Origin: Viridibacillus sp050278625
GTDB lineage: Bacteria; Bacillota; Bacilli; Bacillales_A; Planococcaceae
Length of the DNA stretch: 64,000 nucleotides
NCBI RefSeq assembly: GCF_050278625.1
Contig: NZ_JBNNTI010000001.1
Location: 434,001 to 498,000, forward strand
Reading direction: 5' to 3'
This document shows positions 28,665 through 37,994 of this stretch, piece after piece. Position numbers and translations under genes: made by a program. The notes below the pieces were generated by a model. The model was not told the DNA's origin. It worked only from the letters and a program-made list of their open reading frames with translations, and did not search any database. Position 1 is the stretch's first letter. Each line of letters opens with the position of its first letter.

Positions 28665-29612
28665 TCACTTCCCCTTTTCTTTGATTTTTTCAGCTATTCT
28701 TAGTTTTGCTGAGCGAGCTCGATTATTTTCTTCTAATTCTTGCTCTGAAGGTAGTATCGGTTTACGAGTGACAAGCTTTATCCCTGGAGCTAATTCTTCA
28801 GGAATGACTGGTAAACCTGGTGGTAATTCAGGTAAAGAGGATGCCTCTTTGAAGATAGTTTTACATAATCTATCCTCTAATGAGTGGAACGTAATGACGC
28901 TAACTCGTCCACCTACATTAATGACTTCAAGTGCTTGTAATAGCGAATCTTCCGCTGCGCCAAGTTCATCATTTACAGCAATTCGAATGGCTTGGAATAC
29001 ACGTTTCGCTGGGTGTCCGCCTTTACGTCTTGCTGCAGCTGGGATACCTTCTTTAATTAAATCTACTAGTTCACCCGTTGTTTCAATTGGGCTTGTCTTT
29101 CTAGCTTCTTCAATTTTCCTGGCAATTTGTTTCGAGAATTTTTCTTCACCGTATCGATAGAAAATACGTACAAGGTCTTCGAATGACCATTCATTCACAA
29201 CATTGAATGCGGAAAGTTCTGCTGTTGTATCCATTCTCATATCAAGCGGTGCATCTTGATGATAACTAAACCCTCGTTCTGCGTTGTCTAATTGAGGAGA
29301 TGATACGCCTAAGTCGTATAAAATCCCGTCAACTTTATCTATGCCTAATGCTTCTAGTTCTTCCTTCAAGTAACGGAAGTTTGAATGTACGAAAGTTATT
29401 TTATCTAAATAAGGTGCTAACCGTTCTTTTGCATTTTCAATGGCTGAAGTATCTTGATCAAAGCAAATAAGTCTACCTTCTGATGATAATTGGCTAACTA
29501 AATATTCACTGTGTCCAGCCCCACCTAAAGTACAATCTACATAAATGCCGTCAGGACGAACGTTCAATCCATCAACGGTTTCCTTCAATAATACAGTCGT
29601 ATGATTAAACAA
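28665..29612 (-). CDS. rsmH: 16S rRNA (cytosine-1402-N4)-methyltransferase
   Basis: SAM-dependent methylation of C1402 in the ribosomal P site. The 315-residue product has the SAM motif VDCTLGGAGHSEYL near residue 25, YDLGVSSPQLDNAERGFSY, and KRVFQAIRIAVNDE. It is formerly mraW and lies directly after mraZ. Confidence 0.97.
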   Translation of the reverse strand: MFNHTTVLLKETVDGLNVRPDGIYVDCTLGGAGHSEYLVSQLSSEGRLICFDQDTSAIENAKERLAPYLDKITFVHSNFRYLKEELEALGIDKVDGILYDLGVSSPQLDNAERGFSYHQDAPLDMRMDTTAELSAFNVVNEWSFEDLVRIFYRYGEEKFSKQIARKIEEARKTSPIETTGELVDLIKEGIPAAARRKGGHPAKRVFQAIRIAVNDELGAAEDSLLQALEVINVGGRVSVITFHSLEDRLCKTIFKEASSLPELPPGLPVIPEELAPGIKLVTRKPILPSEQELEENNRARSAKLRIAEKIKEKGK

Positions 29613-29635
29613 GGTTTGTCCCTCCTCTAAATTGG

Positions 29636-30067
29636 TTATATATCAAAATCAATCATATTCTCAGCAATGTCATTGAAAGATTCCTCAGATTCAGCAAAAT
29701 AATTTTGCCAAGATTCTTTGGACCAAATTTCAATACGATTAGAAACGCCGAGTACTACACAATCTTTTTGAACATTAGCGTGTGTTAGTAAGTTACTTGG
29801 GATATTAATACGGCCTTGTTTATCCACTTCCACCTCTGTAGCACCTGAAAAGAAGAAACGAGTAAAAGCTCTGGCATCTTTCTTTGTAACAGGTAATTGC
29901 TTCAGTTTTTCTTCCAGCTTACGCCACTCCAAAATAGGATACCCGAATAAGCAATTATCCAATCCTCGAGTTAAAACAAAGCCTTCCGTAAGGTGTTCAC
30001 GGAACTTAGCAGGTATTATCAAGCGGCCCTTTGCATCAATACTATGTTGATACTCTCCCATGAACAT
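29636..30067 (-). CDS. mraZ: transcriptional regulator MraZ
   Basis: AbrB-like swapped-hairpin DNA-binding protein that represses its own dcw operon. The 143-residue product starts MFMGEYQHSIDAKGRLIIPA and repeats the fold with EVDKQGRINIPSNLL. The ATG at 30065-30067 matches the conserved N-terminus; the second ATG two codons on is an alternative. Three operator-like repeats lie 26-55 bp upstream. Confidence 0.96.
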   Translation of the reverse strand: MFMGEYQHSIDAKGRLIIPAKFREHLTEGFVLTRGLDNCLFGYPILEWRKLEEKLKQLPVTKKDARAFTRFFFSGATEVEVDKQGRINIPSNLLTHANVQKDCVVLGVSNRIEIWSKESWQNYFAESEESFNDIAENMIDFDI

Positions 30068-30092
30068 ATTACTCACCCCACTATATGAAATT

Positions 30093-30122
30093 AATGTACC
30101 ACATCCCCCCACATTCCACCAC
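30093..30122 (-). promoter_or_regulatory. putative MraZ operator, three 10-bp direct repeats
   Basis: On the minus strand, GTGGTGGAAT / GTGGGGGGAT / GTGGTACATT run head to tail with an exact 10-bp period. MraZ proteins of other bacteria are known to bind TGGG- or GTGG-type direct repeats spaced one helical turn apart. The site is just upstream of mraZ. Confidence 0.7.
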
Positions 30123-30148
30123 TAATTCATTGGAAAATAAGGGCGTTT

Positions 30149-30178
30149 ACATTAAAATGCGTAAATCGTCCTTATCAA
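30149..30178 (-). promoter_or_regulatory. possible sigma-A promoter of the dcw operon
   Basis: TTGATA (30173-30178) and TAATGT (30149-30154), 18 bp apart, are the best -35/-10 pair upstream of mraZ. The -10 is weak. If correct, the MraZ repeats would lie in the 5' untranslated region. Confidence 0.35.
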
Positions 30179-30291
30179 CAACGGTATTTCCACTAATTTT
30201 TCCCTTTTTGTTTAAAAAACTTCATACTTCTTATTATTATTTTATTATTTTAATGTCATAAAGTAGCACTTATTTGATATTTTTAATAAAA

Positions 30292-30319
30292 AAAAGCTAT
30301 CTCAATTGAGATAGCTTTT
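30292..30319 (-). terminator. intrinsic terminator after bshC
   Basis: The perfect palindrome AAAAGCTATCTCAA/TTGAGATAGCTTTT is flanked by A and T runs. It can stop transcription in either direction and separates bshC from mraZ. The remaining 30179-30291 stretch is AT-rich with nothing else recognisable. Confidence 0.8.
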
Positions 30320-30396
30320 AATACCATGAAAATAGGGTAATATTAATTCTATTTTTTTTAAAAAAACGCCACTTTTATAATCTACATTATTCCAAA

Positions 30397-32013
30397 TTAT
30401 AAATATATTACTTGATGCAATTCATTTACTTCTAGTGGTAACTGTAAAATATCATCAATTAACGCCACGCCATATTCATTCATATATTGGAATGGATTGA
30501 ATATACGTTCCATCAAATTACCTTCTGGAATTAGCTGCCCTTCCATTTCGATGAATCTTCGAATAGTAACATCATGTTGAAGTAATACTTCTGCTTCAAT
30601 TTTTTTCAAAAGGAAATCTAATTGATTTTCATGAATATCTAGGTTTTTAATTACTAGTTTATCTAGGTGAACATCATTGTTATGCAAATGCTTTTGCAAT
30701 TCTACATATTGCTGCTGTAACAACGCTTTTGTTTTTTCAATAGTCTCTTTTGCAGCATCATCATATACTTCATTAACAAAGGCCTGATGCATTTGTGCCA
30801 CCTTACCACTTAATACTTCAGCAATAGTTAAATCATGTGTCTCTAATAAGTGAGCAACTCGGCGATTAACAAGTGTCATATTCATACGGGGTACAAAAAC
30901 TGGCACCTTCATACCAAGTAACTCGAATGCGTCTTTTAATGTAGACCAATACGCAAGCTCTCCTGGCCCACCAACAAATGCAAGTACAGGCAAGACCATA
31001 TCTTGCATAAGCGGTCTTGTTACAACATTATTGCTTAAACAAGCAGGTTGTTCTGTTGCTATCTGTAGCATCTCTTCTTTCGTAAATTGGACATTTGCTA
31101 CGTTATTGATATACTTGCCATCCTTACGTTCTAATAAGAAGCGTTCGCCTTCCTTGACATAAAACAGATTAGCATTTTCTTTTGTTGCACCAATTGGGGT
31201 ACCATAGCCACTTTCAGCTAATAACGTCTCACGATTTGAAACGACGGCTGCAATTTCATCAGAGCGATTGACTAATTCCTCGAAATACGGAGCCTCATAT
31301 GCACGAAGCAACGGATCAGCCGCATCTAATAGAAGTAATCCCTCTTCTCTGAATAACCAGTGCATTAATTGGGCGAAAAAGTCAGTATATGTATGACTCT
31401 TTACAAGAATAGCATCAACTTTCACCAACAACTCATCAGTATAAGCAGTTTCTCCATATTGTTGGAAGACGTTTTTTATAAAATTACGTGTATCTTCAAT
31501 ATCTAAAGTCGTTGTTGAAGCCATTGTTTTTTTCTTTGAACGGTCAGGATGAATAAGCTTTTGCAAGCGACCGTTTAATGCTGTAAATGTATGATTTATT
31601 TCATCAATGTCATGGTCTTCGCCAGCAATCCAAAATACCGGAACAACTGGAATACCTAATTTGGCGCGTTGCTCTCTAGCCAATATTAAAACAGAAATAG
31701 CCTTATGAACAGAATATAACGGACCTGTTAATAAGCCTGCTTGTTGTCCACCAACAACAACTACCGCATTGTTTTCTAATTCTTGTAAATGCTGTTCCAT
31801 TTTCACCGATTTCTCTAACGGCGCCATAAACTCACGGATTACTTTTACGAGCTCAGCTCGACGAATCGGATGATTTTTTAGATCCTCTGAACGTTGTTCA
31901 AAGGATTTTTCTTCATTTTTATAATGGAAAAACGACGAGATTGTTGATTTTTGATTTCGATAATCTACCAATAATTGATTCGTTACCGGTACATTTATTT
32001 GCTCCAGTTTCAT
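30397..32013 (-). CDS. bshC: bacillithiol biosynthesis cysteine-adding enzyme
   Basis: Last step of bacillithiol synthesis, adding cysteine to GlcN-malate. The 538-residue product matches the BshC family, with VVVGGQQAGLLTGPLYSVHKA, FWIAGEDHDIDEINH and VLAFVGGPGELAYW. The position just before mraZ is conserved with B. subtilis yllA. The ATG is well supported. Confidence 0.94.
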   Translation of the reverse strand: MKLEQINVPVTNQLLVDYRNQKSTISSFFHYKNEEKSFEQRSEDLKNHPIRRAELVKVIREFMAPLEKSVKMEQHLQELENNAVVVVGGQQAGLLTGPLYSVHKAISVLILAREQRAKLGIPVVPVFWIAGEDHDIDEINHTFTALNGRLQKLIHPDRSKKKTMASTTTLDIEDTRNFIKNVFQQYGETAYTDELLVKVDAILVKSHTYTDFFAQLMHWLFREEGLLLLDAADPLLRAYEAPYFEELVNRSDEIAAVVSNRETLLAESGYGTPIGATKENANLFYVKEGERFLLERKDGKYINNVANVQFTKEEMLQIATEQPACLSNNVVTRPLMQDMVLPVLAFVGGPGELAYWSTLKDAFELLGMKVPVFVPRMNMTLVNRRVAHLLETHDLTIAEVLSGKVAQMHQAFVNEVYDDAAKETIEKTKALLQQQYVELQKHLHNNDVHLDKLVIKNLDIHENQLDFLLKKIEAEVLLQHDVTIRRFIEMEGQLIPEGNLMERIFNPFQYMNEYGVALIDDILQLPLEVNELHQVIYL

Positions 32014-32104
32014 ATTAGTATAAACTCCTCTATATTGTTAACTACAATAGAGTATAGCATTTTAATATGTTGGATTGAAAAAAATACGCTCAGTTCATCA
32101 TCGC

Positions 32105-32485
32105 TTATAAAATGATTCTTTGAATTATTATAATGATCCAAATAACCACATACGTAATGGTTAATACTAAAAATAAAAAACGCCAAATTTTTCGTAATAA
32201 CGGTAGTATTTCAATTTCTTTTGTGGAACGCCATTCAATTATCGTTGCAATCATCGCAATTATGATTGCAACGATAAAAGTAATAAATCCGATATCATAC
32301 CCCCATAAAAAACGAACAGACTCCGGAACAGAAAAAAACAATAAAAACGTCGTCATATCCGCTGCTCTACCAAATACTTTTCCTCGCTTCTTAGACAATT
32401 TTTTAAGTAGCGAATAAATAATGATAAATAAGGTAATTGGGCAAAGTAAGATAAAATGTAAAAAGACTGACAATATATCTATCAT
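32105..32485 (-). CDS. DUF3397 family membrane protein
   Basis: The 126-residue protein has four hydrophobic segments and a basic loop (KKLSKKRGKVFGRAADMTTFLL) typical of DUF3397, a Firmicutes family usually found near bshC and panE. No function is known. The ATG overlaps the upstream reductase stop by 4 bp; a longer reading into that gene is rejected. Confidence 0.78.
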   Translation of the reverse strand: MIDILSVFLHFILLCPITLFIIIYSLLKKLSKKRGKVFGRAADMTTFLLFFSVPESVRFLWGYDIGFITFIVAIIIAMIATIIEWRSTKEIEILPLLRKIWRFLFLVLTITYVVIWIIIIIQRIIL

Positions 32486-33384
32486 TTTTCTACACCGCCT
32501 TGTTGCAATGCCATTAATAACATATAAAGTGTCTCTAATATCGGCATTTCGTAACCACGTTTTCGAGCTATCTGTAATACCCCACCAACAATCGTGTCCA
32601 CTTCCATCATTCTTCCATTTAAACGATCTGCAAGCATAGAAGATGTATTTGTTGCAGTTTTTGTACATAAAGCAAGTACATCATCAAAATGAAGCCGATC
32701 TTGTTGTTCTGGGAAAGCTCCCAAGAGTTCTTTATACAATTGCTCTAATAATATTAAACTATGTTCATTCGTAATAAGAGAACCATTTTTTACATTTAGT
32801 ATAGTCGTTAGTGGATTAATAAAACAATTTAATAGTGCTTTTCGTATTAGCATTTGTTCTGCATTTTCCACCCATTCGATCGGTAGATTATCACTTGATA
32901 ATTGAAAAAGCTCCTTAAAAGGTTCACCATCGCCTCTTTCTAAAGCTATTTTCATCTTACCAATTCCTCTATGTACAACGCTTGAATCCGATAACTTCTC
33001 AGCTCCAAACTCCACTGAACTAAAAGCTATTTGCTTCTGATGCAAGCTTTTTGCAAATTGCAAATGCATCACACCATTTTGAATAAATAATAATGGCGTA
33101 CTGTCTGGTAGTGCATCAAATAGAGATTGTAAACTTTCAAGATGAAGATATTTTACAGCAATTATCCATATTGCATCTGTCGGAAATACTTTAAAGTCCT
33201 GCGAAGCTTTAACATATGTATGGTACGACTGTTGCAAGACATCGATTTGCTTTAGCCCTTTGTCATTAAGTTCACTTGCTTGAGCTTCTCGGTGAACAAG
33301 AATATTCATTTGGGTGTGATCTTTTTGTAGCAAGGATGCTAGCAGTAACCCAACCGCTCCTCCACCTACAACAACAATTTGCAT
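32482..33384 (-). CDS. panE: ketopantoate reductase family protein (YlbQ-like)
   Basis: NADPH-dependent reduction of 2-dehydropantoate to pantoate for coenzyme A. The 300-residue protein begins with a Rossmann motif (IVVVGGGAVGLLLASLL) and carries KALLNCFINPLTTIL, with the conserved Lys and Asn of KPR enzymes. The ATG at 33382-33384 follows AAAGGAG. It matches B. subtilis ylbQ by position. Other KPR-fold 2-oxoacid reductases cannot be excluded. Confidence 0.82.
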   Translation of the reverse strand: MQIVVVGGGAVGLLLASLLQKDHTQMNILVHREAQASELNDKGLKQIDVLQQSYHTYVKASQDFKVFPTDAIWIIAVKYLHLESLQSLFDALPDSTPLLFIQNGVMHLQFAKSLHQKQIAFSSVEFGAEKLSDSSVVHRGIGKMKIALERGDGEPFKELFQLSSDNLPIEWVENAEQMLIRKALLNCFINPLTTILNVKNGSLITNEHSLILLEQLYKELLGAFPEQQDRLHFDDVLALCTKTATNTSSMLADRLNGRMMEVDTIVGGVLQIARKRGYEMPILETLYMLLMALQQGGVEK

Positions 33385-33411
33385 ATCGATATCTCCTTTA
33401 AATAAAAATAG

Positions 33412-33441
33412 ACTGAGGCCCACCAAATAAAGGTAGACCTC
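33412..33441 (-). terminator. intrinsic terminator after the carboxyltransferase gene
   Basis: A TGAGGTCTACC / GGTGGGCCTCA stem followed by a T-rich stretch on the minus strand lies 15 bp after the carboxyltransferase stop and before panE. Confidence 0.65.
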
Positions 33442-33455
33442 AATAGCAACACTTA

Positions 33456-34997
33456 TTATACAGGATAAACAGGATGTTTTCGATATGGCAATAAGATTTG
33501 TTTTGAGCCATAATAAGCCAAACGTTTTGTTATGACCTTTCTTAAATCACTAGGTGTGACGATTTCATCTACAATCATTTCGGAAGCCATCTTGTAAATA
33601 TCGATTTCCTTTTTATACTCATCATGTTTTTCTTTAACAAATTGTATTCGTTCTTTCGGATCTTCAATTGCTTCAATTTTATTTGAATAAACAGCATTAA
33701 CTGCTGCCTCTGGACCCATTACCGCAATTTGTGCAGTTGGAAGAGCAATACAGACATCCGGTTCAAATGCAGGACCGCACATAGCGTATAATCCCGCTCC
33801 ATAAGCTTTACGCACCACTACTGAAATTTTCGGTACCGTTGCAGAGCTCATCGCAGAAATTAGTTTTGCACCATGGCGAATAATACCCGCTCGTTCAACT
33901 TTTGTACCAATCATGAACCCTGGCACATCTGCTAAGAATAATAATGGAATTGAAAATGCATCACATAAATTAATAAACTTAGCCGCCTTATCTGCTGAAT
34001 CAACAAATAATACGCCGCCCTTCGCCTTCGGTTGGTTCGCAATAATTCCCACGACTTGACCATTCATACGCGCCAAACCAGTTATCAATTCCTGTGCAAA
34101 TAGTTTTTTTATTTCAAAAAAACTTCCTTCATCAATTAATTGATCAATCGCTTCATACATATCAAATGGCGCATTTTGGTTTTCTGGAATTATTTCTTCT
34201 AATGTGCGCCCTTGTTTAGGATGTTTTCCTTCAACGACCGCAGGCTTATCAGCAAAGTTTGCGGGAAAATAAGTTAAATAGCGACGCGCTTCAGTAATAG
34301 CTTCCTCTTCAGTTGAAACAAGGAGATCTCCACACCCACTAATCGTACAATGCATGCGTGCTCCACCCATTTCCTCAAGGGATACCTTTTCACCAATAAC
34401 CTTCTCGGCCATACGTGGCGAACCTAAGTACATCGAAGCATTACCATCTACCATAACAACGATATCACAAAACGCTGGTATGTATGCTCCACCTGCAGCA
34501 GAGGGACCAAACAACAAACAAATTTGCGGAATCATCCCTGACATTCTCACCTGATTATGGAAAATACGACCTGCTCCACGACGCCCAGGGAACATTTCCA
34601 ATTGATCCGTAATACGTGCTCCAGCTGAATCTACTAAATAAATCATAGGAACTTGGTTTTTCTCCGCTACCTCTTGGATACGAATAATTTTCTCCACAGT
34701 TCGAGAACCCCATGAACCCGCTTTAATAGTTGAATCATTTGCCATGACGCACACCGTTTGGCCATTTACCTTCCCCATAGCAGTGACCACGCCATCTGCT
34801 GGTAAATCACCTGCTTCACAATTTGCAAAACGTCCATCCTCTTCATATTCACCTTCATCAAAAAGAAGAGCTAAACGATCTCGTACAAATAATTTATTTG
34901 TTTCTTTTAATTTTTCATGATATTTCGGATGTCCACCTGCAAAAATCCCCTCAAGTTTGTCAGCTAGACGTTCGTTATATACTGTTTGATCAGTCAT
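33456..34997 (-). CDS. acyl-CoA carboxylase, carboxyltransferase (beta) subunit
   Basis: Carboxyltransferase of a biotin-dependent acyl-CoA carboxylase (propionyl- or methylcrotonyl-CoA type). At 513 residues it contains both crotonase-like halves, with GRRGAGRIFHNQVRMSG, GPSAAGGAYIPAFCD and the C-terminal GFMIGTKVERAGIIRHGAK. It resembles B. subtilis YngE. It follows the carrier protein and biotin carboxylase genes, giving a complete enzyme. The substrate is inferred from the family, not shown. Confidence 0.88.
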   Translation of the reverse strand: MTDQTVYNERLADKLEGIFAGGHPKYHEKLKETNKLFVRDRLALLFDEGEYEEDGRFANCEAGDLPADGVVTAMGKVNGQTVCVMANDSTIKAGSWGSRTVEKIIRIQEVAEKNQVPMIYLVDSAGARITDQLEMFPGRRGAGRIFHNQVRMSGMIPQICLLFGPSAAGGAYIPAFCDIVVMVDGNASMYLGSPRMAEKVIGEKVSLEEMGGARMHCTISGCGDLLVSTEEEAITEARRYLTYFPANFADKPAVVEGKHPKQGRTLEEIIPENQNAPFDMYEAIDQLIDEGSFFEIKKLFAQELITGLARMNGQVVGIIANQPKAKGGVLFVDSADKAAKFINLCDAFSIPLLFLADVPGFMIGTKVERAGIIRHGAKLISAMSSATVPKISVVVRKAYGAGLYAMCGPAFEPDVCIALPTAQIAVMGPEAAVNAVYSNKIEAIEDPKERIQFVKEKHDEYKKEIDIYKMASEMIVDEIVTPSDLRKVITKRLAYYGSKQILLPYRKHPVYPV

Positions 34998-35034
34998 ATT
35001 ACGGCCTCCCCTTTGTGTTCGACGCTTATCTACA

Positions 35035-35247
35035 TTAGCCTAAGATGACTAATACATCATCTTCATTAACGAAGTCGCCTTCATTCACTTTTACTTCAGC
35101 AACTGCGCCTGATACTTCTGCTTCTACCGGAATTTCCATTTTCATTGACTCTAAAATAATAACAGTTTGACCTGCAGTTACTGCGTCCCCTTCTTTTACC
35201 TCTACACGAAATACAGTACCTGCCATTGACGCTTTAATTTCTCCCAT
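35035..35247 (-). CDS. biotin carboxyl carrier protein, minimal
   Basis: A 70-residue biotinyl domain with the attachment lysine in ESMKMEIP (K36) and no extra N-terminal region, resembling B. subtilis YngHB. It carries the biotin between the biotin carboxylase upstream (14-bp overlap) and the carboxyltransferase downstream. GGGGAT lies before the ATG. Confidence 0.9.
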   Translation of the reverse strand: MGEIKASMAGTVFRVEVKEGDAVTAGQTVIILESMKMEIPVEAEVSGAVAEVKVNEGDFVNEDDVLVILG

Positions 35248-36604
35248 AAATTTTATCCCCTTTGTGATTGGCTAACCATTCTGTTAGCGAACTTGTATGA
35301 TAAACCCCTGATTGAAACATTTCTTCTTGTAATAAGCGTTCAAATAATAAAAGATTTGATTTTACCCCTTGTATATCTATGTCCTTGATAACCGTTTCAG
35401 AATTGGCTAATGCTCGCTCTCTTGTTTCCCCAAACACGACAAGTTTCGCAATAAGCGGATCATAAAACGGTGATACTCTATTCCCTTCAACATACCCACT
35501 ATCAATACGACAATTTTCACTTTGCGGGAATATTAATACTTGCAACTTACCCGGTGATGGTAAAAACTTCTCTGGATCCTCAGCGTAAATACGATATTCA
35601 ATTGCATGACCAGTGCTCTTTATAGCTGCTTGGTCTTTTACAGGCAATGTCTTGCCTTCTGCTACTTGCAATTGCCATTCAACAAGATCCAGCCCTGTAA
35701 TCGCCTCAGTTACTGGATGCTCTACTTGTAAGCGTGTATTCATCTCTAGAAAATAAAAGTGATTTTCCTCATCCACGATAAACTCTACAGTTCCAGCGTT
35801 TGTATAACTTACAGCTTTTGCAGCATCCACAGCGGCTTGCAATAGATTTACACGTTCTGCTTCTGGAAAATGAGGTGATGGTGATTCTTCAATAACTTTT
35901 TGGTGACGTCGTTGAATTGAACAATTCCTCTCAAATAAATGAACGATGTTTCCAGCATCATCACCGAATATCTGCACTTCAATATGACGCGCATTTGGAA
36001 TATACTTCTCGATAAAAACAAGGTCATTATTAAAATACGATTTTGCACGTTTTTTTACATTTTCAAAACTATGACTGAGCGCTTGCTCATCTTCACAGCA
36101 AACCATGCCAATACCGCCACCACCAGCTGATGCCTTCAACATGACAGGATATCCAATTAAATTAGCAAATTGCAATGCCTCTTCTAATGAAGCTAGACCT
36201 TCATCTGAACCTGGTACAACTGGAACACCAGCGCTTTTCATCGTTTGACGCGCTCGAATTTTATCACCCATTTGCTCGATTACATCTGCATTTGGACCAA
36301 TCCAGCGAATTCCCGCAGCCTCTACTTTTCTAACAAAATCTGCGTTTTCTGATAGCAATCCATAACCTGGATGAATATCACTTACTTGATGCTCTATGGC
36401 AAGTTGAATAATATCATCTGCCTTTAAATAAGACTGAGCAACCTGGTTTTCACCTATACGAACAGCAGTCGTCGCTTCTTTAACGAAAGGTAAATCTTGA
36501 TCTGCATCTGAATAGATAGCAACTGTTTCAATACCTAGCTTGTGGCACTTCAATATAATTCTTCTCGCAATTTCCCCTCGATTAGCAATTAGAACTTTGC
36601 GCAT
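35234..36604 (-). CDS. biotin carboxylase subunit of acyl-CoA carboxylase
   Basis: ATP-dependent carboxylation of biotin. The 456-residue product starts MRKVLIANRGEIARRII and has the ATP-grasp glycine loop KASAGGGGIGM and EMNTRLQVEHPVTE. The second of two ATGs (36602-36604) is chosen because AAAGGGGG then lies 6 nt upstream. With its carrier partner it resembles YngHA/YngHB rather than the housekeeping AccC, whose usual partner is a longer AccB. Confidence 0.9.
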   Translation of the reverse strand: MRKVLIANRGEIARRIILKCHKLGIETVAIYSDADQDLPFVKEATTAVRIGENQVAQSYLKADDIIQLAIEHQVSDIHPGYGLLSENADFVRKVEAAGIRWIGPNADVIEQMGDKIRARQTMKSAGVPVVPGSDEGLASLEEALQFANLIGYPVMLKASAGGGGIGMVCCEDEQALSHSFENVKKRAKSYFNNDLVFIEKYIPNARHIEVQIFGDDAGNIVHLFERNCSIQRRHQKVIEESPSPHFPEAERVNLLQAAVDAAKAVSYTNAGTVEFIVDEENHFYFLEMNTRLQVEHPVTEAITGLDLVEWQLQVAEGKTLPVKDQAAIKSTGHAIEYRIYAEDPEKFLPSPGKLQVLIFPQSENCRIDSGYVEGNRVSPFYDPLIAKLVVFGETRERALANSETVIKDIDIQGVKSNLLLFERLLQEEMFQSGVYHTSSLTEWLANHKGDKIYGRN

Positions 36605-36742
36605 ATTCATCCCCCTTTGCTTGAACCGTTTCTCCCTTTCCTTATTAGTCTAAACGAAATAAGAAAGCGATTTCAACTATTAACTAGCAAATTTTACTTA
36701 TTATTGAGTATTTTTTCTTCTTTGTGATTTTCTTGCACAATG

Positions 36743-36776
36743 AAAAGACCATTCCAAAATAACTTCAGAATGATCT
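36743..36776 (-). terminator. intrinsic terminator after the gerR-like gene
   Basis: The stem AGATCATTC / GAATGGTCT (36768-36776 and 36746-36754) is followed by a short U run on the minus strand. Confidence 0.7.
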
Positions 36777-36802
36777 TCCGTACAAAATATTCAAGTGCGC
36801 TT

Positions 36803-37189
36803 TTATTGTCTAACCTTCTCTAAACCTTGTTCGAACCATTTTACTAGCTCGTCATGCTCATGCTTTAATGTTTCATGAGATTTCTTCAATGAATGATAAG
36901 CCTCTGATAATTGATCAAAGCTCATAAGCGCTTGTTTTAGATGCGAACGCATCATTTGCTTTGGTCTAGTTTTAGCATCTTCCAATTCTGCTTCATACTG
37001 CGCTCTTAATGTTTTATTCCATCGAAAACCACAAGCTTGCTTTGTACGACCTAGCTCTTCAGCTGCTTCTTCAAAACCCGCAAGCTGTGAGCGACCTTCA
37101 CGAACTGCCATTAATATAATTTCCACCAAACGTGCATCATCTACTGCTAACCATTGATCTTTTCTTTTTTTAACTTCTATCTCAATCAC
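36803..37189 (-). CDS. gerR: RsfA/GerR family transcription factor (YlbO-like)
   Basis: Myb/SANT-type DNA-binding protein: residues 10-65 include DARLVEIILMAVREG and ACGFRWNKTLRAQYEAE, and a coiled coil fills residues 85-128. Position near rpmF matches ylbO (gerR), a sigma-E-dependent mother-cell regulator in B. subtilis. At 128 residues it is shorter than that protein. The only canonical start is a GTG at 37187-37189 that overlaps the GAGGTGA ribosome-site sequence, so the exact start is uncertain. Confidence 0.72.
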   Translation of the reverse strand: MIEIEVKKRKDQWLAVDDARLVEIILMAVREGRSQLAGFEEAAEELGRTKQACGFRWNKTLRAQYEAELEDAKTRPKQMMRSHLKQALMSFDQLSEAYHSLKKSHETLKHEHDELVKWFEQGLEKVRQ

Positions 37190-37232
37190 CTCGCATTTTT
37201 ATTACTATATGCGAGTTTTTCAATTTTAGAAG

Positions 37233-37994
37233 TTATTTTGATTTTGATAGAAAACGATTTACAGCTTCGTGATGTGCATCACTTTCCCACAACTTTGCGC
37301 AAGTTTGAACTTCCTCCATTACGCGATCAAATAGACTCATTTCCCGCCATTTTCGAAGTTCCATTTCTTTATATGCTTTATGTACTGAAGGATGAATTTT
37401 ACGCATGTCTGCGATAAATGTCCTAAGCGCTTCTTCTTTAGCTCCTTCAAATACGCGCATAGCCCAACCAATTTCATATAAAAGTTCAGCTGGATAAGCT
37501 TTAGCATCCACTAACATTTTCAAGGCACGATCATGGCGTAATCCACGCTCAAATAAATATGTTCCTCCACCCCATCCAGAAGTAATTGCTAATGTCCCTT
37601 GAATGAAACCACATTTAGCTTCAGAAGCTACCAAACGGAAATCACAGGCTGTCGCAATTTCACAACCACCACCTACAGCTACACCATTAACTAAGGCAAT
37701 AGTCGGCACTGGTAATGTTGCCAACTCATATAGAATTTTGGCCATTTTACTTAACATTCCAAAAGCTTGCTTTTCAGTTGTTAATGAATGAAACTCCGCT
37801 AAATCCCCTCCGGAGCAAAATGCGCGATCCCCCGCTCCAGTAATGACTAAAAAACGTACAGTATCATGGTCATGTACATATGTAATTACTTCTTTAAAAC
37901 CTTCCATCACTTCATCATTTATGGCATTACGTCGTTCTGGACGATTAATTGTAAATGTTAATACTCCATCTTGCTCTTGAAAATGATACGCCAT
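37233..37994 (-). CDS. enoyl-CoA hydratase/isomerase family protein
   Basis: Crotonase-fold enzyme, 253 residues, with the oxyanion-hole segments DRAFCSGGDLAEF and NGVAVGGGCEIATACDFR. It likely acts on a short or branched acyl-CoA, perhaps linked to the acyl-CoA carboxylase genes downstream. It corresponds in position to the slot near ylbP but is unrelated in sequence to an acetyltransferase. AAAGGAG lies before the ATG. Confidence 0.82.
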   Translation of the reverse strand: MAYHFQEQDGVLTFTINRPERRNAINDEVMEGFKEVITYVHDHDTVRFLVITGAGDRAFCSGGDLAEFHSLTTEKQAFGMLSKMAKILYELATLPVPTIALVNGVAVGGGCEIATACDFRLVASEAKCGFIQGTLAITSGWGGGTYLFERGLRHDRALKMLVDAKAYPAELLYEIGWAMRVFEGAKEEALRTFIADMRKIHPSVHKAYKEMELRKWREMSLFDRVMEEVQTCAKLWESDAHHEAVNRFLSKSK

